DNA of 64,000 nt from MR-S7 sp000400995 (GTDB lineage Bacteria > Pseudomonadota > Gammaproteobacteria > Burkholderiales > Burkholderiaceae_C): assembly GCF_045291395.1 (NCBI RefSeq), contig NZ_CP152342.1, positions 868,001 through 932,000 on the forward strand, written 5' to 3'. A model generated the notes under the pieces. It had not been told where the DNA came from and did not search any database. It saw nothing but the letters and a program-made list of their open reading frames with translations. Within the stretch, counting starts at the first letter, position 1. Each line of letters opens with the position of its first letter. A program made the position numbers and the translations under genes. Positions 48,241-56,835 of this stretch are shown one piece after another.

Positions 48241-48338
48241 CATTGCACCTTCTCCTGGGACTCCCGCATGGGAGGGCAATGGTAGTGGGACTTTGCGAAG
48301 GACGCGTGCCTTTTGGCGCAAGTCCCCAAAGGCTTTTT
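48241..48338 (+). ncRNA. Structured intergenic element, possible sRNA or leader
   Basis: About 100 nt with three nested pairings: CATTGC (48241-46) with GCAATG (48276-81) enclosing CTCCC-GCAT-GGGAG; GGGACTTTGCG (48287-97) with CGCAAGTCCC (48317-26) enclosing AAGG/CCTT; and an alternative GCCTTTTGG (48308-16) with CCCAAAGGC (48324-32) followed by T6. On the plus strand the last is terminator-like and mutually exclusive with the second. No plus-strand gene is near, so a small RNA is possible. On the minus strand it would be the DUF1345 leader. No known Rfam family is claimed. Confidence 0.35.
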
Positions 48339-48348
48339 TGTGGATCTG

Positions 48349-48401
48349 TATCAAAATTGCCTCCAGCGCTTATCCAGCAAGCGCAAGCAGCTATCAATCA
48401 G
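48349..48401 (-). repeat. Dispersed GCGCTT hairpin repeat, copy 7
   Basis: Minus-strand copy, near-consensus: TGATAGCTGCTT, arms GCGCTTG and AAGCGC around CTGGAT, GGAGGC, AATTTTGATAC. The argP stop (48398-48400) lies at its start. Confidence 0.85.
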
Positions 48402-49306
48402 GTAGCGCCAGGCTCCAGCCACCGCCGCGCAGCGCCCATCACGCATTGAGTCAGCCTGTCCAATGCTTGCTGCGCGCTGCGCGGATGGGCCCAGTAGAGC
48501 GGCACGTCCAGCGTGCGGCCCGGCAGCAGCTCCACCAGCGTGCCGTCCTGCAACTGCCGGTCGATCAGCACCGTGGGGTGCATGCCCCAGCCCATGCCGA
48601 TCTCGCAGGCGCGCACGTAGCCGAAGTTGGACGGCAGGAAGTGCCGCGGCGCCTGCGTGCGCGAAGCCAGGCCGTGTGCCTGCATCCACAGGTCCTGCAG
48701 ACGGTCCTTGCGGTCGTAGATCATGATGGGCGCGCGGGCCAGTGCGGCGGGTGTCACGCCGTCGGCGAAGTGGCGTGCGGCGAAGTCCGGGCTGGTGGCG
48801 GCCACGTAGCGCATGGTGCCCAGCGGCCAGGTGTTGCAGCCTGCGATGGCTGTGCCGGTGGCGGTCACGGCGGCGATCACCTCGCCTTCGCGCAGGCGCT
48901 CGCCCGTGTGTTCCTGGTCGTCGATGCGCAGGTCCAGCAGTTCGTTGCCGCCGGCGGTGAAGGCGGCCATGGCCTCCATGAACCAGGTGGAAAGCGAATC
49001 CGCGTTCACCGCCAGCTTGAGTGTGGGCGCAGGAGCGGGGGCATCGGGCAGCAGGTCCGGATTGGTGCGGCGCAACTGGTTCTCGAGCAACGCCACCTGC
49101 TCCACGTGCAGGCACAGGCGCCGGCCCGCATCGGTGCCCGTGCAGGGCGTGCCGCGCTGCACCAGCACCTGGCCCACGCGCTCCTCCAGCTGCTTGATGC
49201 GCTGCGAGACGGCCGAGGACGTGACGTGCAGGCGCCGTGCGGCGCGCTCGAAACTGCCCTCGCGCACCACGGCGGCCAAGGCTTCCAGAGCAGCATAGTC
49301 CAGCAT
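48398..49306 (-). CDS. argP: LysR-type regulator ArgP (IciA)
   Basis: 302-residue LysR-family regulator that in E. coli senses arginine and lysine and activates the exporter argO. N-terminal winged HTH (about 1-60) with S-F-E-R-A-A-R-R-L-H-V-T-S-S-A-V-S-Q-R-I-K-Q-L-E; C-terminal periplasmic-binding-like effector domain. L-D-Y-x-A-L-E-A-L at the start and divergence from argO favour ArgP over other LysR types. The shared intergenic of 69 bp has an AT-rich stretch that could be its target. Repeat copy 7 overlaps its stop. Confidence 0.9.
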   Translation of the reverse strand: MLDYAALEALAAVVREGSFERAARRLHVTSSAVSQRIKQLEERVGQVLVQRGTPCTGTDAGRRLCLHVEQVALLENQLRRTNPDLLPDAPAPAPTLKLAVNADSLSTWFMEAMAAFTAGGNELLDLRIDDQEHTGERLREGEVIAAVTATGTAIAGCNTWPLGTMRYVAATSPDFAARHFADGVTPAALARAPIMIYDRKDRLQDLWMQAHGLASRTQAPRHFLPSNFGYVRACEIGMGWGMHPTVLIDRQLQDGTLVELLPGRTLDVPLYWAHPRSAQQALDRLTQCVMGAARRWLEPGAT

Positions 49307-49375
49307 TCAGTTTTGCTAAAGATTGGTTAGAAGTTTGAAGTTTACTTAAACCAGACGGAGGCCTACGATGCCCCC

Positions 49376-50004
49376 ATGTTCACCACTGCCGTTTCCTCCT
49401 CCTGGCTTGCGGGCTTCACCGTCTGCCTGTCGCTCATCGTCTCCATCGGGGCGCAGAACCTGTATGTGCTGCGCCAGGCGGTGCAGGGCCGGCACGTGGG
49501 CGTGTGCGTGGCCTGGTGCGTGGCCAGCGACGCACTGCTGGTGGGCCTGGGTGTGGCAGGCATGGCGCAGGTACTGGGCAGCTCGCCCACCCTGGCGCAT
49601 GCCCTGCAACTGGGCGGCGCGCTGTTCCTGCTGGCCTATGGCCTGTTCGCGTGGCACCGCGCTTTTTTGCGCCCGACGCGGGGCTTCATGCTGCGGGCAG
49701 CGGCGTGGCCCGCGGCGTGCTGGGCGTGGTGAGCGGACTGGCGGTCATCACGCTGCTCAATCCCCATGTGTACCTGGACACGGTGCTGCTGATCGGCTCC
49801 ATCGGCGCGCGGCAGGATGGCAGCCTCAAGTGGGTCTTCGTGCTGGGTGCGGCCTCGGCCAGCCTGGTGTGGTTCGTGGTACTGGCCTTCGCGGGGCGGC
49901 GGCTGCAGGGCGTGTTCGCCAACCCGCGTGCATGGCGGGTACTGGATACGCTCACCGGCGCGATGATGTTCGTGCTGGCGTGGTGGGTGTGGCAGTCGGC
50001 CTAG
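49376..50004 (+). pseudogene. argO: Arginine exporter ArgO (LysE family), -1 frameshift
   Basis: LysE-family amino acid exporter with five or six transmembrane helices. The N-terminal half (S-L-I-V-S-I-G-A-Q-N-L-Y-V-L-R-Q-A, then H-R-A-F-L-R-P-T) is in one frame, which ends at 49732. The family-typical second half (L-L-N-P-H-V-Y-L-D-T-V-L-L-I-G-S-I) is in another, ending at 50004. One extra G in GGGG 49680-49683 restores it. Divergent from its probable activator argP. Its TAG overlaps the stop of the convergent XRE gene on one CTAG. Confidence 0.84.
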
Positions 50005-50588
50005 AACGTCGCCGGCGAGTTGACCCAGAGGATGCGAGCCACCACTTCGCCGGCATTGCGGTAGCCGTGGGGCACCTGGCTGGAGAACGCGAAGGCATCG
50101 CCCGGCTGCAGGATGAAGCGTTCATGCCCTAGCTGCAACTCCACGGTGCCTTCCAGCACGTAGCCCATTTCTTCGCCGGTGTGCTCGATCTGGCCGTCGC
50201 TGGCCTCCCCCGGGTCGATGATGTGGATGTTGGCCTGGAGCAGGCCGCCGCGCTGGGGCAGCACCAGCCGCTCCAGGCCGAGGCCGCCGCTGCGGATCAC
50301 GGGCCGCTCGCCCTGGCGCAGGATGGGGCCGGCGTTGGGCGAGCCTTCCGCGGTCAGGGCCGCGATATTGGTGTTCAATGCCACCGCCAGCCGGTGCAGC
50401 ATGGCCAGGGACGGGGTGGCCGACCTGCGTTCGATCTTGGAGATCAGGCTTTCCGAGCATTCGGCCCGCTGTGCCAGCTCCAGCAGCGTGAAGCCGGCGA
50501 CCAGCCGCGCATGCCGCAGACGCACGCCCAGCGTGCTGGCGGGGTGGGACGGGTCGGGGGCTGGGGCACGGGGCTTGCGGGGCGTCAC
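50001..50588 (-). CDS. XRE-family regulator with cupin sensor domain
   Basis: 195 residues: an N-terminal HTH_3 domain (about 20-80; L-R-H-A-R, L-E-L-A-Q-R-A-E-C-S-E-S-L-I-S-K-I-E-R) and a C-terminal cupin (about 110-190; E-M-G-Y-V-L-E-G-T-V-E-L, H-G-Y-R-N). This combination is found in repressors that sense small catabolites. It is the last gene of the liv/amidase/amidohydrolase operon, 15 bp after the hydrolase stop, so it probably controls that operon, perhaps through the paired palindromes before livK. Confidence 0.88.
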   Translation of the reverse strand: MTPRKPRAPAPDPSHPASTLGVRLRHARLVAGFTLLELAQRAECSESLISKIERRSATPSLAMLHRLAVALNTNIAALTAEGSPNAGPILRQGERPVIRSGGLGLERLVLPQRGGLLQANIHIIDPGEASDGQIEHTGEEMGYVLEGTVELQLGHERFILQPGDAFAFSSQVPHGYRNAGEVVARILWVNSPATF

Positions 50589-50603
50589 GGGTGGGGTTTT
50601 CAG

Positions 50604-51883
50604 CTAGCGATTGGCCAGGGCGGTCACCGTGTAGGCGAGGGCTTGTGCGCCCAGGAACAGGTCGCGCGGTGCCGTGGCTTCGGCCGCATTGTGGCTGATT
50701 CCCTTTTCGCTGGGCACGAAGATCATCGCCGTGGGGCAGTGGTCGGCCAGGTACATCGCGTCGTGGAAGGCGCCGGAGGTCAGCGCCAGCGGTGCGGGCA
50801 GCCCGGCCCGGGCGCTGGCGCGCCCGGCCGCTTCCTGGATCAGGTCCAGCATGGGCTGCGGGAAGTGCGTGGGTGCGCGCTGGAAGAAGCGCTCGATGGT
50901 GACGGCACCCTGGGATGCGGCCGCCTGCGCATGCAGGAACGCCTCGAAACCGTCGAGCACGCCGTCGTCCAGGCAGCGCATGTCCACGGTGAAGTCCACC
51001 TGGCCCGGAATCGTGTTGACCGAGTTGGGCGTGACCTGCCAGCGGCCCAGGGTCAGTCGCAGCTGGGCGGCGCTTTGCGAGGCTGCGTAGTCGTAGAGCT
51101 TTTGCGCCAGCGGCACGGTCGCGGCCATCGCGTCGCGGCGCTCGTCCATGGGCGTGGTGCCGGCATGGGCCATCACGCCGTGGCACGACACGGTGAACCA
51201 GCGCACGGCCTGGATGCCCGTCACCACGCCGAGCGGGATGCCGGCGCGCTCCAGTACGGGCCCCTGCTCGATGTGCAGCTCCACGCAGGCCGACAGGGGG
51301 CGCTGCATGGCGCAGCGGGGCAGGCCGGGCGCCTGCGCGAGGGCGGTCTGCAGTGCATCGCCGAAGCGCACGCCGTCCTTGTCCGTGGAGCCGAGGTAGC
51401 CCGGCAGCCGGGACGGATCGACGAAGGCACTGGAGCCCATCGCGCCGGGGCCGAAGCGGCTGCCTTCCTCGTTCGTCCAGGCAACGACCTCGATGGGGCG
51501 CAGCGTCTCGATGTCTGCGTCGTTGAGCGCGGCGATGGTTTCCAGCCCGGCCAGCACGCCATAGGCGCCGTCGAGCTTGCCGCCCACGGGCTGGGTGTCG
51601 CCGTGGCTGCCCGTGAGCACGGCCGGCAGCGCGTTGTCCGCCCCGGGCGGCGGAAGAACAGGTTGGCGCAGTCGTCGATCATGACCTCGCAGCCCAGGGC
51701 GCGGGCCTGGTCGACGAGGTGGCGGCGCGAGGCGAGGTCGATGTCGGTGAGCGTCTCGCGGGATACGCCGCCGTCCGCGCGGCCGCCGAATGCGGCCAGC
51801 GCGGCGATGGAGGCCTGCAGGCGGTCGTGGTTCACGGCGTCCTGCGCGCGGGCCGGGGCGTCGAGGCTGGGTGGCTGGTTCAA
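50604..51883 (-). pseudogene. M20-family amidohydrolase (allantoate / N-carbamoyl amino acid type), -1 frameshift
   Basis: Binuclear-metal peptidase-like hydrolase that removes a carbamoyl or ureido group. The TTG start at 51883 (L-N-Q-P-P-S), with GGAG upstream, leads to D-D-C-A-N-L-F-F-R-R-P-G and then loses frame. The remaining ~345 residues continue one frame over from A-D-N-A-L-P-A-V-L-T-G-S-H-G-D. One missing C in CCCC 51641-51644 explains it. Metal-binding residues are present: G-S-H-G-D-T, D-G-A-Y-G-V, N-E-E-G-S-R-F. The neighbours suggest it acts on the product of uptake or on the amidase product; a ureido compound is likely. Confidence 0.8.
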
Positions 51884-51903
51884 AGAGGTCTCCTGTGGGA
51901 TGG

Positions 51904-53184
51904 TTATGCCAGGGTACGCTCCAGCGCATGTGCTGCGCTCAGGGCCTGGGCATCGTGGTAAGCGGGGGCGACGAGCGTTACGCCCACGGGCATGCCGTGG
52001 GCGCCCGTGCCCACGGGGACATGGACGCAGGGATTGCCCAGCAGGGACCACATGCGGTTGAACACGGGATCGCCCGTGGCCTCCAGTCCCGCCGGGGCGA
52101 TGCCTTCCGTGCTGGGGGCGAGCAGTATGTCCACCTGGGTGAACACGGCGTCCAGCGCATGGCGCGCAGCGCGTGCCTGCGCTTGCGCCGCGAAGAAGCG
52201 CATGCCGTCCACCTGCCGGCCGCTGGCCAGCACGGCGGCAAAGGCCGGGCTGAACAGGTGGGAGTCTGTGCGCAGCTCCGGCGCGAAGGCAGCGGCGGCC
52301 TCGTGGCCCATGATGTCGACCTGCGCGGCATTCAGCGAGGCGAACGTGTCGGGCAGGATGACCTCGGCCACGCGCGCACCGCCGCGTGCGAGCACGTCGG
52401 CCGCCTGTTGCAGAGCGCGGCGTGTGTCGTCGCCGGCCCGGTCCCCATGCGGCGTGCGGCACAGCCCGATGCGCAGCCGCCCGATGGGCTGGGGCGCGAG
52501 CGGCAGACCGGCCAGCGTGCCGACCAGGAAGGCGGCGTCGTCCACGGTGCGCGCGATGGCGCCCACCGTGTCCAGGCTGGGCGAGAGCGGCTTGATGCCG
52601 GCGAGCGGCAGGGTGCCGTGCGTGGGCTTGTAGCCCACCACGCCGCAATAGGCCGCGGGGCGCACGATGGAGCCCGCCGTCTGCGTGCCGAAGGCCACCG
52701 GCACCATGCCCGCCGCCACGGCGGCGGCCGAGCCGCTGGACGAACCGCCCGGCGTGCGCGGCGCGTCCAGCGGCGCACGCGGGTTGCGCGTGGGGCCGGG
52801 CTGGAAGGTGGCGAATTCGGTGGTCACGGTCTTGCCCATGACGAGGGCGCCGGCGCTGCGCGCCATCGCCACGCAGCCCGCATCCACCGGCGGCCTATGC
52901 CCTGCGTAGATAGGCGAGCCGTAGGTGGTGGGCATGTCGCAGGTGTCCATCAGGTCCTTCACCCCGATGGGCAGGCCGTGCAGCGCGCCGGCCTGTGGCG
53001 CCTCGTCCAGCGCACGGGCCTGCGCCAGCACCTGCGCGGCATCGAAGTGCTGCCAGGCCAGCACCTGGGGCTCACGTTCGTGGACGCGCTCGATGAACGC
53101 CTGGGCCACGTCCTGGGCGCGCAGTTCGCGGCGCGCGAGGCGGGCCACCAGTTCGCGGGCGGGCCATCCAAGGCAGTCGTGCAT
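51904..53184 (-). CDS. Amidase signature family hydrolase
   Basis: 426 residues of the amidase-signature family (like GatA, AtzF, AtzE). The catalytic triad is readable: Lys76 in G-V-K-D-L, cis-Ser in G-G-S-S-S-G-S near 148-150, and nucleophile Ser172 in T-A-G-S-I-V-R-P. No C-terminal allophanate-hydrolase domain is present, so plain amide hydrolysis is more likely than urea degradation. Inside the liv operon, 13 bp after livF. Its substrate is not deducible. Confidence 0.87.
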   Translation of the reverse strand: MHDCLGWPARELVARLARRELRAQDVAQAFIERVHEREPQVLAWQHFDAAQVLAQARALDEAPQAGALHGLPIGVKDLMDTCDMPTTYGSPIYAGHRPPVDAGCVAMARSAGALVMGKTVTTEFATFQPGPTRNPRAPLDAPRTPGGSSSGSAAAVAAGMVPVAFGTQTAGSIVRPAAYCGVVGYKPTHGTLPLAGIKPLSPSLDTVGAIARTVDDAAFLVGTLAGLPLAPQPIGRLRIGLCRTPHGDRAGDDTRRALQQAADVLARGGARVAEVILPDTFASLNAAQVDIMGHEAAAAFAPELRTDSHLFSPAFAAVLASGRQVDGMRFFAAQAQARAARHALDAVFTQVDILLAPSTEGIAPAGLEATGDPVFNRMWSLLGNPCVHVPVGTGAHGMPVGVTLVAPAYHDAQALSAAHALERTLA

Positions 53185-53197
53185 GGGGTTCCTTTCC

Positions 53198-53905
53198 TCA
53201 GCCGAAATAGGCGGCTTTCACTTCGTCGTTGGCGGCCAGCGCATCGGCCGTGCCCTCGGCCATCACGCGGCCCTGCGAGAGCACGTAGCCGTAGTGCGAG
53301 ATGGCCAGCGTCTGGCGCGCGTTCTGCTCCACCAGCAGCACGGTGATGCCCAGCGCGTTGATGTGCTTGATGACGCTGAAATTTTCCTTCACGTACAGCG
53401 GCGACAGGCCCAGCGAAGGCTCGTCGATCACCAGCAGCCGGGGCTCGGCCATCAGGCCGCGGCCGATGGACACCATGGCCTGTTCGCCGCCCGACATGGT
53501 GCCGGCGAGCTGCACGGCGCGCTCCTTCAGGCGCGGGAAGATCTCGTACACCTTGGCCAGACGCTCGCGCACCCGCGCCGAGTCCTTTTCCAGGAAGGCG
53601 CCGAGCGCGAGGTTCTCTGCCACCGTCATGCGCGGAAACACCTTGCGCCCTTCGGGAATGCAGGCGATGCCGCTGGCGATGATGCGGTGCGTCTTCTCGC
53701 CCGCGAGGTCGCGGCCGTTCCACAGGATCTGGCCCTGGCGCGGCGGCGTGAGCCCCAGGATGGAGCGGATCAGCGTGCTCTTGCCCGCGCCGTTGGCGCC
53801 CAGGATGCAGGTGATCTTGCCCGGCGCGACGTCGATGCACACGTCGTGCAGCACGTTCACCTTGTCGTAGCCCGTGGTCAGGCCTTTCACGGTCAGGGCG
53901 CTCAT
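53198..53905 (-). CDS. livF: ABC transporter ATPase LivF type
   Basis: Second ATPase of a branched-chain-amino-acid-type (HAAT) importer. 235 residues. Walker A G-A-N-G-A-G-K-S near residues 37-44, signature M-S-G-G-E-Q near 140, and Walker B L-L-V-I-D-E-P-S-L-G-L. The R-K-V-F-P-R-M-T-V motif marks LivF. The ATG overlaps the livG stop by four bases. Confidence 0.92.
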   Translation of the reverse strand: MSALTVKGLTTGYDKVNVLHDVCIDVAPGKITCILGANGAGKSTLIRSILGLTPPRQGQILWNGRDLAGEKTHRIIASGIACIPEGRKVFPRMTVAENLALGAFLEKDSARVRERLAKVYEIFPRLKERAVQLAGTMSGGEQAMVSIGRGLMAEPRLLVIDEPSLGLSPLYVKENFSVIKHINALGITVLLVEQNARQTLAISHYGYVLSQGRVMAEGTADALAANDEVKAAYFG

Positions 53906-54690
53906 ACGGTTTCCTCTCCCAGGTAGGCGGTCTGCACTTGCGGGTCGGAGGTGATCTCCGCATAGCTCCCTTCGGCGATCTTCTTGCCGTAGTTCAGGAC
54001 GACACAGCGGTCGGTGATGCGCTCGATGACGTTCATCTCGTGCTCGATCAGCACCACGGTCAGGTTGCCGAGCTTGCGGCGCACGTCCAGGATGTCGCCC
54101 ATCAGCGCGTGCGTCTCGTCGTGCGTCATGCCGGCCGAGGGCTCGTCCAGCAGCAGCAGGCGCGGCTGGCTCAGCAGCGCGCGGCACACCTCGATGCGGC
54201 GCCGGTCGATCATCGTGAACGTCTCCACGGGCTCGAACATGCGGCTCACCAGCGGCGGGCTGAAGATGCCCAGCAGGCCGCGCACTTTCTCCACGTAGGC
54301 CTCGTACTCGGCGCGGAAGGCACGGCGCCGCAGCAGGTTGAAGACCAGCCCGTGCTGCATGTGCTGGTAGTCGCCGATGACGATGTTGTCGAACACCGTC
54401 AGCGGCAGCGACAGGCGCGAGCGCTGGAAGGTACGCGCCACGCCGCTGCGGTAGACCTCCTGCGGCGTCTTGCCGATGATCTCGCCGCCTCGGTAGGCGA
54501 TGCTACCGCTGCTGGCCTTGTACAGGCCCGTCAGCACATTGAAGAACGTCGTCTTGCCCGAGCCGTTGGGGCCCAGCAGGCCCAGCACCTCGCCCTCATG
54601 GATGGACATGTCGAGATGGTCGAGCGCCGTCAGGCCGCCGAAGCGCATGGTCAGGCCCTTGACCTCGACCAGGGTGGGTGTCTGGCTCAT
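53902..54690 (-). CDS. livG: ABC transporter ATPase LivG type
   Basis: 262-residue ATPase. Walker A G-P-N-G-S-G-K-T-T near residues 41-49, the LivG-specific R-T-F-Q near 91, Walker B L-L-L-L-D-E-P-S-A-G, and the extended C-terminal tail. The signature region reads T-M-I-D-R-R-R-I-E, which departs from the canonical L-S-Y-G-x-Q-R-x-L-E, so the LSGGQ-like motif is atypical. Overlaps livM and livF by ATGA. Confidence 0.9.
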   Translation of the reverse strand: MSQTPTLVEVKGLTMRFGGLTALDHLDMSIHEGEVLGLLGPNGSGKTTFFNVLTGLYKASSGSIAYRGGEIIGKTPQEVYRSGVARTFQRSRLSLPLTVFDNIVIGDYQHMQHGLVFNLLRRRAFRAEYEAYVEKVRGLLGIFSPPLVSRMFEPVETFTMIDRRRIEVCRALLSQPRLLLLDEPSAGMTHDETHALMGDILDVRRKLGNLTVVLIEHEMNVIERITDRCVVLNYGKKIAEGSYAEITSDPQVQTAYLGEETV

Positions 54691-55847
54691 CGTGCGGCCT
54701 CCTGGCTGAAGAACAGGCGGGTCTTGCGCGGCAGCAGGCCGTCGGGGCGGAACAGCAGGATGGCGATCACCAGCGCGGCGTAGAACAGGAAGCGGTATTC
54801 CTGGATGAACTGCAGCTTCTCGGGCAGCACGAGCACGATCACCGCGGCGGGCAGCAGCCCCACGGCGTTGCCCAGGCCGCCCAGGATGACGATCGACAGC
54901 ATCAGCAGCGAATCGGCGAACGTGAAGTTGTTCGGCGCCACGAAGCCGGTCAGCATGCCGTACACGCTGCCCGCGATGCCGGCGAAGCAGTTGCCCATCA
55001 TGAAGGCGATGACCTTCCAGCGCGCGATGTGCAGGCCGAAGGTGGCGGCGGCCGTCTCGTCGGTGCGCACCACGTCCATGGCGAGGCCGACCCAGGAGCG
55101 CTCCAGCGCCTTCACCAGCAGGAAGATGCCGCCGCACACCACGAGGCTGAGCAGGGCGTAGCTCACGTAGAACGATGCCTCGTGGCCGAAGACGGTGAAG
55201 CCGTCGTTGAGTGCGTAGCCGAACAGCGTCATGCCTGGCACCTGCAGGCCCTGCGGGCCGCCCAGCACGTCGTTCACCTCGATGAAGGTCTTGAACAGGA
55301 TGCCGAAGGCGATGGTCACCAGCGCCGCGTAGTGGCCGCGGGTGCGCAGCACCGGGGCGATCAGCACCGAGCCGATCACGGCGGCGATCGCGCCCGAGAT
55401 CACCACGATCAGCAGGTGCGGGATGCCCGTGTGCGTGGCGAGCACCGCCGTGGCGTAGGCGCCGATGCCGAAGAAGGCCGCGCCGGCGAAGTTGGCCACG
55501 CCGGAGAAGCCGAACTGCAGTGTCAGCCCCAGGCCTGCGGTGGTGTAGAGCAGCACGGCGCAGATCATGAGCAGCGCGAAGTGCTGGTCGTAGAACAGCG
55601 CGATCAGGGCGAGCACCGAGCCCGCGGCCCAGAGGTTGGCCTGGCCGGGGCGCAGGGCGCCGGCCGTGCCGATCTGCCCGGCGATGCCGCTCTTGCGTGC
55701 CAGCGCGATCGCGATGGCAGCCAGGGCCAGCAGCGCGCCGACGGCGGCCTGCGATTCGGCGTGCAGGAACAGCCACATGTACACGGTGAGGGCGATGCTG
55801 GCGCGCGCCAGCACCAGGGTGGGATTGTGGGGTTGGCTGGTGGTCAT
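54687..55847 (-). CDS. livM: ABC transporter permease LivM type
   Basis: 386-residue inner-membrane permease with about ten hydrophobic segments. The motif G-Q-I-G/F-S-G-V-A-N-F-A-G-A-A-F-F-G-I-G-A-Y is diagnostic of LivM, and R-S-W-V-G-L-A-M-D-V-V-R-T-D-E-T-A-A is the EAA-like loop that contacts the ATPases. Four bases after the livH stop. Confidence 0.92.
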   Translation of the reverse strand: MTTSQPHNPTLVLARASIALTVYMWLFLHAESQAAVGALLALAAIAIALARKSGIAGQIGTAGALRPGQANLWAAGSVLALIALFYDQHFALLMICAVLLYTTAGLGLTLQFGFSGVANFAGAAFFGIGAYATAVLATHTGIPHLLIVVISGAIAAVIGSVLIAPVLRTRGHYAALVTIAFGILFKTFIEVNDVLGGPQGLQVPGMTLFGYALNDGFTVFGHEASFYVSYALLSLVVCGGIFLLVKALERSWVGLAMDVVRTDETAAATFGLHIARWKVIAFMMGNCFAGIAGSVYGMLTGFVAPNNFTFADSLLMLSIVILGGLGNAVGLLPAAVIVLVLPEKLQFIQEYRFLFYAALVIAILLFRPDGLLPRKTRLFFSQEAAR

Positions 55848-55851
55848 GGTG

Positions 55852-56781
55852 TCACACGCGCTCGCTGGATTTTTCGGCGATCAGGCCAGTCGGCTTCCAG
55901 GCCATCAGCACGATGACCACGGCGAAGGCGAACACGTCCTTGTACGCACTGGGAATGTCGGGAACCAGGGCTGGCAGCGCCGCGCTGCCCAGCACCTGCA
56001 GGCCGGCGAACAGAAAGCCGCCGAGGATGGCGCCGTAGACGTTGCCCAGGCCGCCGAGGATGGCGGCGGCGAAGCCGATCACGCCCAGCAGCAGGCCGAT
56101 GTTGAAATTGATCTCGTTGTAGTACAGGCCGTTCATCACGCCCGCCAGGGCCGCCATGCCGGAGCCCAGTGCGAAGGTGAGCAGCACCACGGCCTCGAAG
56201 TTGATACCCATGAGGCGCGCGGTCTCGCCGTCCTGCGCCACGGCGCGGATGGCCATGCCAAGGCGCGTGCGCGTGATGAGCAGGTGCACGCCCACGATCA
56301 CGGCAGTGCCCGCAGCGAGCAGCATCAGGTTGTCCACCCGCAGCGAGAGGCCGCCCAGCTCGATCGAGCTGGTGGGCAGCAGGCGCGGGAAGGGCTTGGG
56401 GTTCGAGCCGTCCGGGTAGAACAGCCGCACCGCCTCGCGGATCACCGTGCCCAGCATCAGCGTGGCGAGCAAGGTGTTGAGCGGCGGCGCCTTGCGCAGC
56501 GGCAGGATCAGGTATTTGGCGATGGCCGCGCCTAAAGCGCCCGTCACGCAAATGGCGCACAGCACCACCGCGAGCAGTTGCAGCCAGGGCGAGCCGAAGT
56601 TCAGCATGGTCATGCCGACCGATGCGGCCAACCCGGCGAACGCGCCGACCATCAGCACGTCGCCGTGCGAGAACTTGATCACGTCCAGCACGCCGAAGAA
56701 CAGCGTGAAGCCCACGGCGACCATGGCATAGATCATGCCGAGCATCAGGCCGTTGAAGATGTATTGCCCGAGTTCACTCAT
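55852..56781 (-). CDS. livH: ABC transporter permease LivH type
   Basis: 309-residue permease with about eight hydrophobic segments. N-terminal N-G-L-M-L-G-M-I-Y-A-M-V-A-V-G-F-T-L and the loop R-L-G-M-A-I-R-A-V-A-Q-D-G-E-T-A-R-L-M-G are LivH hallmarks. Lies 54 bp after livK. Confidence 0.93.
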   Translation of the reverse strand: MSELGQYIFNGLMLGMIYAMVAVGFTLFFGVLDVIKFSHGDVLMVGAFAGLAASVGMTMLNFGSPWLQLLAVVLCAICVTGALGAAIAKYLILPLRKAPPLNTLLATLMLGTVIREAVRLFYPDGSNPKPFPRLLPTSSIELGGLSLRVDNLMLLAAGTAVIVGVHLLITRTRLGMAIRAVAQDGETARLMGINFEAVVLLTFALGSGMAALAGVMNGLYYNEINFNIGLLLGVIGFAAAILGGLGNVYGAILGGFLFAGLQVLGSAALPALVPDIPSAYKDVFAFAVVIVLMAWKPTGLIAEKSSERV

Positions 56782-56835
56782 CCGATTCCCCTTGTCATGC
56801 CGCGGCCCGCACGCGGGCGGGCCGCTGCGTCGTGC

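Noticed and set aside
54678..55916. Plus-strand 412-codon frame opposite livM
   Set aside because: Gln/His/Glu-rich nonsense composition and antisense to a clear permease.
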